DNA of 64,000 bases. Source: an uncultured Planctomycetota bacterium (GTDB lineage: Bacteria; Planctomycetota; Phycisphaerae; UBA1845; Fen-1342). The DNA lies in NCBI GenBank assembly GCA_900696525.1, contig CAADGL010000012.1:62001-126000 (forward strand), in the 5' to 3' direction. The notes under the pieces were generated by a model. That model saw only the letters and a program-made list of their open reading frames with translations, was not told the origin of the DNA and made no database searches. The position numbers and the translations under genes are program-made. Of the stretch, positions 9,522 to 18,485 are shown piece after piece; position 1 is the stretch's first letter, and each line of letters opens with the position of its first letter.

Positions 9522-10540
9522 GGCGCGGTCCTCGCGCCGGCGACGATGCGGCGGAGGCGGGCGCGCATCACCGGAGACTGGAGCAGCGCCACCGCCAGGA
9601 TCACGAGCGCCTTGGGAACGGTGGCGACGTCGGCGCTGACGTTGCGCATGTACATCGTTGTCGTCAGGGTCTGGATCAGCGCGGCGCCGATCAGCGAGCC
9701 GCCCAGGTGCAGCCGCCCGCCCGTCAAGGCCGTCCCGCCGATCACCACGGCCATGATCGCGTCCAGCTCGAGCGTCAGGCCCAGGTTGTTGGCGTCGGCG
9801 CAGCGGATGTTGCCGGCCGCGACCAGCCCGGCGGCTCCGGCGCATAGCCCGCACAGGGCGTAAGCGGCGAGCCGCACCGGCCGCGGGCCGATTCCGGCGC
9901 AGCGCGCCGCCCGCGGGTTGTCGCCCACGGCCTCGACGAACAGGCCCAGCGCCGTCAGCCGCGCGAGCGTCGCCAGGCATGCCCACGCCCCCGCGACGAG
10001 CACGATCGGCGCCGGCAACCCCACGATCGCACCGCTTCCAAGCCATGAAAGCCGCGCATCGGTGAAGGTCACGATCTGACCGTCGGTGATGAGCTGCGCG
10101 ATGCCGCGCCCCGCCACCATCAGGATCAATGTCGCCACGATCGGCTGCATGTTCAGCCACGCGACCAGCACGCCATTCCACGCGCCGGCCAGGAGCGCGA
10201 CGCCCAGCGCCACCGCTATGGCCGCCGAAAAGGGCACGTCCGGGTGGTTGACCAGGACGGCGGCGACGGCGGCGCCGAGGGCCATGACCGCGCCGACCGA
10301 CAAGTCGACGCCGCCGGTCGCGATGACCAGCGTCATGCCCAGCGCCAGCAGCATCACCTTGGCGCCGTGGTTGAGGATGTCGATCAGCACGCCGTAGAAC
10401 CGGCCGTCGCGCAGCTCGACCTGAGCGAAGCCGGGAGTGAAGGCGAAGTTGAACGCCAGCAGCAGCGCCAGCGCCAGCGCCGGCCACCACAGGTGCATGG
10501 ACCAGGCGTGAGCGGCGGAGAGCGGCCTCTCAGGCGGCAT
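9518..10540 (-). CDS. Sugar ABC transporter permease (RbsC/YtfT type)
   Basis: NHGAKVMLLALGMTLVIATGGVDLSVGAVMALGAAVAA...LELDAIMAVVIGGTALTGG; overlaps the next gene by 4 bp. Confidence 0.9.
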   Translation of the reverse strand: MPPERPLSAAHAWSMHLWWPALALALLLAFNFAFTPGFAQVELRDGRFYGVLIDILNHGAKVMLLALGMTLVIATGGVDLSVGAVMALGAAVAAVLVNHPDVPFSAAIAVALGVALLAGAWNGVLVAWLNMQPIVATLILMVAGRGIAQLITDGQIVTFTDARLSWLGSGAIVGLPAPIVLVAGAWACLATLARLTALGLFVEAVGDNPRAARCAGIGPRPVRLAAYALCGLCAGAAGLVAAGNIRCADANNLGLTLELDAIMAVVIGGTALTGGRLHLGGSLIGAALIQTLTTTMYMRNVSADVATVPKALVILAVALLQSPVMRARLRRIVAGARTAP

Positions 10541-12101
10541 CGGCGCCCCCGGTGATGGCGCGACGGATGCGCTCCGGGCTGACCTCGGCGCCGGCCAGCT
10601 CGGCCACCTTCGCCCGGTCGCGCATGACGGCGATGCGCGCGCAGCTCGCCGCCAGCTCCTCGAACTCGCTGCTGATCAGCAGCAGCGCCACGCCGTCGGC
10701 GTGCATCCGCCGCACCAGCCGCATGATCTCACCCTTGGCGCCGATGTCGATTCCGCGCGTCGGCTCGTCGAGAATCAGCAGCCGCGGCTCCGTCGCCAGC
10801 CAGCGCGCCAGCAGCACCTTCTGCTGCGTCCCGCCGCTCAGCGACGACACCGGCTGCTCGCGCGAGACGACGCGGATATCCAGCGCGGCGATCAGCCGGT
10901 CGACCAGCTCGACCTGCCGCCGCCAGGCCAGCCGTCGGAACAGCCCGCGTCGGCCCTGCAACGCCAGCAGCACGTTCTCACGCACGGACAAGGCGGGGAC
11001 GAGCCCCTCGCCCTGGCGGTCCTCAGGGCTGAAGCCCAGGCCCAGGCGTACGGCGTCTCGCGGCGAGCGCAGACGCACGCGCCGCCCGTCGATCAGCAGC
11101 GCGCCGGCGTCGGCGCGGTCGAGCCCGAACAGCAGCCGCGCCAGCTCCGTACGGCCGGATCCCAGCAGCCCGGCCAGGCCGACCGTCTGTCCAACGGGGA
11201 TCGACAGGTCGGTAGGCGCGACCTGCCCGCGCCGCTCGAGTCCGCGCGCCTCCAGCAGCGGACGGCCTGGCGGGCCGGAAGCGCTCGGCCCAGCGGGCGT
11301 GCGAGCGCCGGGCTTCGCGGCGTGCTCAATCGCGCGGCCGATCATCGCCGTCACCAGTTGCTCGCGCGACAGGGCCGCCGTCTCGAAATCCCCGACGCGC
11401 GCCCCGTCGCGCAGCACCGTCACGCGGTCGCTGATCGCGAACACCTGCTCGATGAAGTGCGTCACGAACAGGATGCCCAGCCCCTCGCGCCGCAGCCGCC
11501 GCAGCACCGCGAAGAGCCCGCCGACTTCGGCGGCATCGAGGCTCGACGTAGGCTCGTCGAGGACGAGCAGCCGGGCCGAGACGTCGAGCGCGCGGGCGAT
11601 CGCGACCATCTGCCGCACGGCCAGCGAGCACGTCGAAAGCTCGCGCCGCGGATCGAGCTCCACGCCCAGGCGCGCCAACGCCGCCCGTGCCCGCCGCTGG
11701 ACGGCCCGGCGGTCGATCAGGCCGAAACGAAGCGGTTCGCGCCCGAGGCAGATGTTCTCCGCGACCGATAGCGTCGGAATCAGGCGCACCTCCTGGTAGA
11801 CGGTGCTGATGCCGAGGGCTTCGGCGGCGCGCGGTGACGCCGGCGCGATCGCCACGCCGTCGAGGTGGATCGTTCCACCGTCGCGCGGCGCGACACCCGT
11901 GAGCACGTTGATGAGCGTGCTCTTTCCGGCGCCGTTTTCGCCCATCAGCGCGTGGATTTCGCCGCGGCGCAGCGTGAGATCGACGCCGGCCAGCGCCCGC
12001 ACGCCGGGATAGCGCTTGACGACGCCGCGCATGGCGAGGAGCGGCCCGTCGGGGCCGGTCGCGTGCCTCGCGGAGTCCTCGCGGCGCGTCTCAGATTCCA
12101 C
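10530..12101 (-). CDS. Sugar ABC transporter ATP-binding protein, two ABC domains (RbsA/YtfR type)
   Basis: MGENGAGKSTLINVLTG Walker A; LLVLDEPTSSLD and LLILDEPTRGID Walker B; LSGGTQQKVLLARWLA signature. GTG start at 12099-12101 inferred; an internal ATG at 12030-12032 is possible. Confidence 0.9.
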   Translation of the reverse strand: MESETRREDSARHATGPDGPLLAMRGVVKRYPGVRALAGVDLTLRRGEIHALMGENGAGKSTLINVLTGVAPRDGGTIHLDGVAIAPASPRAAEALGISTVYQEVRLIPTLSVAENICLGREPLRFGLIDRRAVQRRARAALARLGVELDPRRELSTCSLAVRQMVAIARALDVSARLLVLDEPTSSLDAAEVGGLFAVLRRLRREGLGILFVTHFIEQVFAISDRVTVLRDGARVGDFETAALSREQLVTAMIGRAIEHAAKPGARTPAGPSASGPPGRPLLEARGLERRGQVAPTDLSIPVGQTVGLAGLLGSGRTELARLLFGLDRADAGALLIDGRRVRLRSPRDAVRLGLGFSPEDRQGEGLVPALSVRENVLLALQGRRGLFRRLAWRRQVELVDRLIAALDIRVVSREQPVSSLSGGTQQKVLLARWLATEPRLLILDEPTRGIDIGAKGEIMRLVRRMHADGVALLLISSEFEELAASCARIAVMRDRAKVAELAGAEVSPERIRRAITGGADAA

Positions 12102-13245
12102 GCTTGCGACGATACCACTCCCGGGCTGACTTGTGGATGGCCTTCCAGCGCGCCGTCTCCTCGGCCCGGGCGCGGGCGTCGGTCTTTCGCTCCAGGAAGG
12201 CAAGCTCCCGCCGCTGCTTGTGATACGCGGCCAGCCGCTCGGCCGGCAACGCCCCACCTTGCACCGCGCGCTTCACGGCGCAACCCGGCTCCTGGTCGTG
12301 CGTGCAGTCGCGGAATCGGCAGCCCGCGGCCAGGCCGGCCACGTCGGAAAAGGAAGCGTCCACGTCGCCGTCGTCGCTCCAGAGTTGCAGCTCGCGCATG
12401 CCGGGCGAGTCGATCACCACGCCGCCGGCGGGCGTGAGCAGGAGCTGGCGGTGCGTCGTCGTGTGGCGCCCGCGCGAGTCGTGCATCCGCACCGCGCCGG
12501 TGCGCATCGCCTCGCGGCCCAGCAGCACGTTGATCAGCGTCGATTTGCCGGCGCCCGAAGACCCGACCAGCGCCACGGTGCGCCCGGCGCGCGCCAGCGG
12601 CGCGATCCGCTCGCGCAGCCGCTGCGGGTCGTACATGCTCACCGCGATCACCGGCACGCCGGGCGCGATCGCCTCGACCTGCGCCACGCGCGTTTCAACG
12701 CGCTCGCCGCCCGTGTCGCACAGGTCGGCCTTCGTGAGCACGACCGCCGGCGCCGCGCCGCTGGCGTAGGCAAGCGTCAGGTAACGCTCGATCCGGCGGA
12801 GGTTGAAGTCTCCGTCCAGACCGCAGCAGATGGCCAGCGTATCAACGTTCGCCGCGAGCACCTGTGCCTGAACGGCGTCGCCCGCCGCCTTGCGGACAAT
12901 GCAGGAGCGCCGCGGCACGACCGCCTCGATTCGTCCGCCGGCGTGGCCGGGCGACGTCAGCACGGCGACCCAGTCGCCGACGGCCGGCCACTCGTGCGCG
13001 GGGCCATCGTGCCGAAGCGCGCCGCGCAGCGACGCTCTCAGCGCACGGCATGGCCGGCCGTGCACGGGGTGCGCCGGCCGCGTGTCCGGCGCGACGGCGG
13101 CGTAAACAACGTAGCTGTCTCGATCCTGCCGCGCGACGCGCGCCGGCAGAATGTGCGACCCGCGGGCGTCGACACCGGCCAGCGCGCGGTATCGCGCCTC
13201 GATGTCAGGATTCCAACCCAACTGCGCAAGATTCACGTCAGTCAC
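12091..13245 (-). CDS. rsgA: Small ribosomal subunit biogenesis GTPase RsgA
   Basis: Circularly permuted GTPase: VLTKADLC, VGSSGAGKSTLINVLLG, DSPGMRELQLW; zinc region CRFRDCTHDQEPGCAV. GTG start (VTDVNLAQLGW) inferred; the ORF extends to 13410. Confidence 0.92.
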   Translation of the reverse strand: MTDVNLAQLGWNPDIEARYRALAGVDARGSHILPARVARQDRDSYVVYAAVAPDTRPAHPVHGRPCRALRASLRGALRHDGPAHEWPAVGDWVAVLTSPGHAGGRIEAVVPRRSCIVRKAAGDAVQAQVLAANVDTLAICCGLDGDFNLRRIERYLTLAYASGAAPAVVLTKADLCDTGGERVETRVAQVEAIAPGVPVIAVSMYDPQRLRERIAPLARAGRTVALVGSSGAGKSTLINVLLGREAMRTGAVRMHDSRGRHTTTHRQLLLTPAGGVVIDSPGMRELQLWSDDGDVDASFSDVAGLAAGCRFRDCTHDQEPGCAVKRAVQGGALPAERLAAYHKQRRELAFLERKTDARARAEETARWKAIHKSAREWYRRKRGI

Positions 13246-13668
13246 CTCGTATCGCGCGAGCGCGCGCCTGGCGCGCTGGTGCGCGACGAAAGAACCATCG
13301 GGCTCTAAAGAACTCAGAAACCGCCCCGCGCAAGCATGACCGCGCGCGAAAGCCGGCCGCCGGCGCTCGGCCGGGCCTGCCTGGCGCGCAGCAGCAGGCG
13401 GACACCGCAAAGCGCGGTGGGCGACGTCGAGGCTTGCTCGCTAGGGGTGCGTCGAGGCGTTCAGCTTATCGGAATGAACGCGAACTTCAGGCCCGCACCC
13501 GACGAAGGCGCGCCGCGACGACATGGCTGGCGACAATCGGCGACACAGGCGTCCTCCGGGGTGCGGGGTTTGTGTAAGGCGGGTCGCGCGACCCGCACAT
13601 AGGACAATCTAGTGGACCGCGTGGAGAAAAGCAAGCATCCATGCGGAGTGCAGAACCCAGAAGCGCCG

Positions 13669-14913
13669 CTACAGCGGCTCGAGCCGCCGCAGCAGCAGCC
13701 CCAGCGCCGCCTGTGCGGCTCGCGTGCGGACCATCTCGCGCGGACTGTCGCCCAGCCGGATCGTCCGAGCCGCGGCACCATCCGCTGTCGCCAGCCCGAG
13801 ATACACCAGGCCGACCGGCTTGCCGCTCGAATCGCTCTGCGGGCCGGCGATGCCGGTTGCGGATAGGCCGTACGTCGCGTTCATTCGCTCGCGGACCTGC
13901 CGGGACATGATTTCGGCGACGGGCTCGCTGACGGCGCCGTGGCGCTGGATCAGCTCCCTCGGAACGTCGAGCCATTCTTCCTTGACGCTGTTCGCATACG
14001 CCACCACGCCCCCGACGAAGCAGCGCGAGCTGCCCGGCACGTCGGTGATCAGCTTGCCGATCAGCCCGCCCGTGCACGACTCCGCCACGGCGACCGTCTC
14101 GCCGCGCTCCCACAACCGCCGGCACAGGGCGTGTGCCAGCGTATCGTCGCCCGTGCCGAAGACGGCACCGCCGAGCCGCTGCCGCACGGCGGCTTCGGCC
14201 TCGTTGAGCATGCGTTCGGCGGCCTCGACCGTTTCGGCCAGCGCGTTGATGCGCACGCCGATGATGCTCATCTCAGCGGTGGTGCCGACTTCCGGGTTTC
14301 GTCCTCGCCGCATGAGGTCATGCAGGCGCTGACCCACATCGGCTTCCGTCAGGCCGTAGCTGTTCAGCCGGCGGCTGAGCAGGACGGGTCCCTCCTGCGC
14401 CCCGCGCAGCCGCGGCGCGACGCCGGCCGCGAACATCTCGCGCATCTCGATGGGCACGCCCGGCAGCGCAAAGCACGTCGCCCGCCCGAGCGGCATCACG
14501 ATGCCCGGGGCTGTGCCGACCGGGTTCGGCAGGGCCTCGCCGCGGCTCGGCCGCAGGGCCTGTACGACGTTTTGTTCGGGCATCTGGCGTCCGCGCGCCT
14601 CGAAGAACGCCCTGATCTGCGCCAGGCTCGCCTCATCACAGACGAGCGCGTCGCCGCTCACGTCGGCCAGGGCCTGCCGCGTCAGGTCGTCGTCGGTCGG
14701 CCCCAGCCCGCCGGTGAGGACCACGACGTCGGCCGCCGCCGCCGCCGTGCTGAGCACGTCGCGGAGCGCGGCCAGGTCGTCTCCGACCACGCACATGCGG
14801 GCGCAGCGCACGCCGGCCGCGGCGAGCTGCGCCGCGATCCAGGCGCTGTTGGTGTCGCGGGATTGGCCGAGGATCAGCTCGGTTCCGCTCGCGATGATCC
14901 AGGCGGTGCGCAT
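13669..14913 (-). CDS. cinA: CinA family protein (competence/damage-inducible, nicotinamide-nucleotide amidase type)
   Basis: MRTAWIIASGTELILGQSRDTNSAWIA...VVLTGGLGPTDDDLTRQALAD...VAVAESCTGGLIGKLITDVPGSS...LSATGIAGPQ. Confidence 0.93.
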   Translation of the reverse strand: MRTAWIIASGTELILGQSRDTNSAWIAAQLAAAGVRCARMCVVGDDLAALRDVLSTAAAAADVVVLTGGLGPTDDDLTRQALADVSGDALVCDEASLAQIRAFFEARGRQMPEQNVVQALRPSRGEALPNPVGTAPGIVMPLGRATCFALPGVPIEMREMFAAGVAPRLRGAQEGPVLLSRRLNSYGLTEADVGQRLHDLMRRGRNPEVGTTAEMSIIGVRINALAETVEAAERMLNEAEAAVRQRLGGAVFGTGDDTLAHALCRRLWERGETVAVAESCTGGLIGKLITDVPGSSRCFVGGVVAYANSVKEEWLDVPRELIQRHGAVSEPVAEIMSRQVRERMNATYGLSATGIAGPQSDSSGKPVGLVYLGLATADGAAARTIRLGDSPREMVRTRAAQAALGLLLRRLEPL

Positions 14914-15068
14914 GTGTCGTCGCATTTGCCCGGCCGGACGCGCCCGCATAGGCTCCCATGCGGCGCCGCCGGCAGCGGGCTGCGCCGTCAGTGTAGCATG
15001 CTTCCTTGTGTGAAGCCGCACACGGCGCCGCCCGCCGCTGTCACCGGGCGGGCGGCAGGGAGCTCCGC

Positions 15069-16112
15069 GTGCAACTCACTTCACCCTTTCACGACGCGCG
15101 GAGCTACACACCCGCGCAGATCGCGTGCGATCGCGGTGCGCACCCGCCGCTGCACTTCGGCGATCCGGCCGCCGAGTACGCGGCCGCGGCCGGCTCGGCG
15201 GCGCTGTTCGACCGCAGCGACCGCGGGCTGCTCGTGGCCCGCGGCCCGGATCGCGCCGGTTGGCTGCACGCCCTCGTCAGCAACGCCGTCAGGACGCTCG
15301 ACCCGCACGCGGGCAACTATGCCTTCGCGCTCGATCAGCGCGGGCGGGTGCTGTTCGACCTGAACGTGCTTTGCCTGCCGGACGTGCTGTGGCTCGACAT
15401 CGATCGCGCCGCCCTGCCCGCGGCCAGAGCGCATCTGGAGCGCTATCTGATCATCGAAGACGTGCGGCTCGCCGACGAAAGCGCCGCCTGGGCGCGCCTG
15501 GGCATCTGCGGACCGGCGGCCGCGGCGCTCGCGGTCGAGCGCGGCGCGGGCCAGGCTGCCGCAATGCCGGCGCTGGGCAGTGCGTGGGCCTCGGACGACG
15601 TGCTCCTTGTCCGGCACGACTTCGCCGGTCCGCCCGGGTTCGAGCTGTTCGTACCGCCGGGCCGGGCCGCCGCGATTTGGGACCAACTGGCGGGGCGGGG
15701 CGCGCGGCCGGCGGGCCTGACGGCGCTCGACGCGCTGCGCATCGAACACGGCATCCCCTGGCTGGGCCGCGACATCGACGACCAGGTCGTCGCGCCCGAG
15801 ACCGGCCAAGTCGAGCGCGCCATCAGCTATCACAAGGGCTGCTACCTCGGCCAGGAGATCGTCGAACGCATGCGCTCCCACGGCTCCATCGCCCGGCGGC
15901 TCGTGCGCGTCGAGTGCGACGCCGACGCCGATCTCGCACCGCCGCTGCCCCTGCGCCAGGCCGAACGCGAGGTCGGACGCCTGACCTCGCTGGTGCGCCA
16001 CCCGTGGCGGCCGGCGCGCGTCGGATTGGCGTATTTGCGGACGACGGTGGTCGAAACCGATGGGATCAACACCGGCGATCCTCCCCGTGCGGTGCGCGTG
16101 CTGCCTGGCTGA
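15069..16112 (+). CDS. ygfZ: YgfZ/GcvT-like folate-binding protein
   Basis: GCVT-fold features and diagnostic KGCYLGQEIVERM motif (ISYHKGCYLGQEIVERMRSHG). GTG start at 15069 inferred. Confidence 0.85.
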   Translation: MQLTSPFHDARSYTPAQIACDRGAHPPLHFGDPAAEYAAAAGSAALFDRSDRGLLVARGPDRAGWLHALVSNAVRTLDPHAGNYAFALDQRGRVLFDLNVLCLPDVLWLDIDRAALPAARAHLERYLIIEDVRLADESAAWARLGICGPAAAALAVERGAGQAAAMPALGSAWASDDVLLVRHDFAGPPGFELFVPPGRAAAIWDQLAGRGARPAGLTALDALRIEHGIPWLGRDIDDQVVAPETGQVERAISYHKGCYLGQEIVERMRSHGSIARRLVRVECDADADLAPPLPLRQAEREVGRLTSLVRHPWRPARVGLAYLRTTVVETDGINTGDPPRAVRVLPG

Positions 16113-16186
16113 CGCGATCCCGGGGGACGGGGGGGCAGACGGTCGCACCACGCCGTGCGTTCGCATCGCCGGCGGTGGCGGCAAGC

Positions 16187-16259
16187 GGGCCAGTAGCCCA
16201 ATGGCAGAGGCAGGGGACTTAAAATCCCCACAGTGCGGGTTCGAGTCCCGCCTGGCCCG
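16187..16259 (+). tRNA. tRNA with anticodon UAA (nominal Leu, codon UUA) but class I short-variable-loop cloverleaf
   Basis: Hand-folded: GGGCCAG acceptor / CTGGCCC, D-arm GCC-CAATGGCAGA-GGC, anticodon arm GGGGA-CTTAAAA-TCCCC, variable loop ACAGT, T-arm GCGGG-TTCGAGT-CCCGC, G73, no encoded CCA. All stems complementary. Confidence 0.9.
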
Positions 16260-16334
16260 TCGGAGCCCGCCGCGTTGCGGCGGGCGCCGGCAGCAGAGCA
16301 GGGGCGGCGTCGGCCACAGAAGAATGGAGAGTCG

Positions 16335-16625
16335 GTGATTCTCAGGACGATCCGGGGCCTGTTTCGGCGGACACCGGCACGGCCTCAGCCGATGTCGCCG
16401 TTGCACGCGCGCGTCGCCGAGATCATCGCCGGCGTGCGACCGCTGATTCGCGCGGATGGGGGCGACATCGACCTGCTGGCGGTCGATGACGACGGAACGG
16501 TGCGTGTCCGGCTGCGCGGCGCCTGCGCGGGCTGTCCGGCGAGCTTCATGACGCTGCAAGTGACGATCGAGCGGCGGCTGCGCGAGCAGGTCCCGCAGGT
16601 TCGAACCGTCGTCAACGTGCCGTGA
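16335..16625 (+). CDS. NifU-like C-terminal domain protein (Fe-S scaffold)
   Basis: VAEIIAGVRPLIRADGGDIDLLAVDDDGTVRVRLRGACAGCPASFMTLQVTIERRLREQVP; CxxC of NifU_C. GTG 16335 or ATG 16392 start. Confidence 0.88.
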   Translation: MILRTIRGLFRRTPARPQPMSPLHARVAEIIAGVRPLIRADGGDIDLLAVDDDGTVRVRLRGACAGCPASFMTLQVTIERRLREQVPQVRTVVNVP

Positions 16626-16722
16626 GGCGGGGCACGGTGCAATACCGGCGTGAATGTCCGACAGCAGGCTGTGAGGAAGCCGGGCCGCCGAAGCCGAATG
16701 GCCGGGCATCGCGCACGGATGA

Positions 16723-17331
16723 CTATCGCCCCGTCGCGGGTAGCGCCGCCGCGCCGCCGCCGCAAGCGAGCCGCACGGCCTGTTGCAGAGCCGTGGTCCG
16801 GGCGGGGTCTTCGGTGGCGATCAGCAGGCCGGTGAGCGTCGCCGGGTCGAGATCGATCAGCGGCTCGCCGCTGCGGGTTGTGAGGCGCCACTGGGCGCGT
16901 TCGATCCGTGCATGCAGGTTGCGCGCCGGCCAGGGCCTCGTGACGTAGACGAACCCCGTTCCGACGTAGGCGGCGACGGCGTCCCCGCTGCGGACGACGT
17001 AGCGCAGGACGGCGCTGGTCTGGCTCGGGTCGTCGTGCGTCTTCGAGGCCTTCGGCCGCCAGTACACGTGCACTTCGAGCAGTTGCTCGATCGGCGGGGC
17101 GTCCGCGACGTCGCTCGGCGTGACAGCCCGCGCGACGATGTGGTAATCGCGCACAGCGTCCTGGCGGAACGCGCATTCGTCAAAGCCGGCGTGAAGCCGC
17201 CTGGGCTGCTCCGAGCCTGGCCGGGCCGTGATCTCCACGTACGAGGAGGCGGGTCCGCAGCCCGCGAAGCCGCCGACGGCCAGCAGCGCGCCGGCCAGGC
17301 ACGCACGGGACGACCGGCGATTACTCGACAT
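16723..17331 (-). CDS. Hypothetical lipoprotein
   Basis: MSSNRRSSRACLAGALLAVGGFAGCGPASS: signal peptide with lipobox GFAGC; rest unrecognised. Confidence 0.65.
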   Translation of the reverse strand: MSSNRRSSRACLAGALLAVGGFAGCGPASSYVEITARPGSEQPRRLHAGFDECAFRQDAVRDYHIVARAVTPSDVADAPPIEQLLEVHVYWRPKASKTHDDPSQTSAVLRYVVRSGDAVAAYVGTGFVYVTRPWPARNLHARIERAQWRLTTRSGEPLIDLDPATLTGLLIATEDPARTTALQQAVRLACGGGAAALPATGR

Positions 17332-18190
17332 CGACGACCGCCGTTACGCGCTCCCGCGGCGCGGGCCGGACCTCGATACCGAGCAGCGAGAGCGAATCGC
17401 GCTCGACGATGCCGCGCAGCTGCTCGCGCGGGATGGCCATGAGGTTGGTGCCCTGGCTGAGCTGGTTGATCGAGTACAGCGCCTCGATGCAGGCAGCGGG
17501 CGAGCGATAGGGGAAGTCGCTGCCGAACAGCAGCTTCTCCATCACGCCGCACTCGTAGGCCCACATCAGCGCGTTGTATGTCAGCCAGCGTCGCGGCAGG
17601 AGTCCGGAGACGTCGGCGAACACGTTGCGGTGCTTGCCGAGCAGGGCGATGGTCTCCTGCACCCAGGGGAAGCCCATGTGCGCGACGACGATCTTCAGTT
17701 CGGGGTGCTGGGCCGCGACCTCGTCGAGCAGCAGCGGCCGCGCGAACTCCATCTTCGCCGCCGCGTGCCGATGGTTCTGCTGAAAGACGACCGGCAGGCC
17801 GCGCTGGGCGCAGGCCTCATACAGGGCGCAGGCTCGCGTGTCGGCGGGGTGGAAGTCCTGCAACGCCGGCGAAATGGTAACGCCCTTGAGCCGCAGCTCG
17901 TCCTGCGCCTGGGCCAGCTCGTCGAGGCAGCTCGGCTCCGTCGGGTCGATGCCGGCGAATCCGACGAGCTTGTCGGCGTGGCGCTGGACGTACTCGGCGA
18001 CGAAGCGATTCGGGATCTCGGCATCGAGGTAGCGGCTCTTGAAGGCCAGCACGATCGCGCGGTCAACCGGGTCAACCGCCTCGATGTGCCGCGAGGCGTC
18101 CGCCTGCATCGCCGCGTCCAACGTCGCCAGCGCGTCTCCGCCGAAACGGGTGTTGCTCTCCCAGACGTGTGTATGGCAGTCCACAATCAT
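17321..18190 (-). CDS. Amidohydrolase (metal-dependent TIM-barrel hydrolase) family protein
   Basis: MIVDCHTHVWE at N-terminus, IVVAHMGFPWVQE, KLLFGSDFPYRSP. Confidence 0.88.
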   Translation of the reverse strand: MIVDCHTHVWESNTRFGGDALATLDAAMQADASRHIEAVDPVDRAIVLAFKSRYLDAEIPNRFVAEYVQRHADKLVGFAGIDPTEPSCLDELAQAQDELRLKGVTISPALQDFHPADTRACALYEACAQRGLPVVFQQNHRHAAAKMEFARPLLLDEVAAQHPELKIVVAHMGFPWVQETIALLGKHRNVFADVSGLLPRRWLTYNALMWAYECGVMEKLLFGSDFPYRSPAACIEALYSINQLSQGTNLMAIPREQLRGIVERDSLSLLGIEVRPAPRERVTAVVDVE

Positions 18191-18485
18191 GGCTGGATGT
18201 GTCTCGCGAATTCCCGAAGCAACCCAGGTTCCGTAGACGGCGATCCGTCGTCGCCGCCTGCGCCAAGGTGTCTACCCGACCGCAGGCGAGATGCTACAGG
18301 ATGAGCGAAAGACGGGCAACAGCCCGGTGACGGGGCGTCGTCAGTTTTCTTGGCGTCTCTGCCGAACCTCTCGACGCTCACCTGTTGTGGCTCACGACCG
18401 ACACCGTAACAATAGCTTGGGGTTGAAACGTCCGACCGTCACGCGGCGCACGGAGCGCAGCCGACGTTCGACGGAGCCTCCTCGA

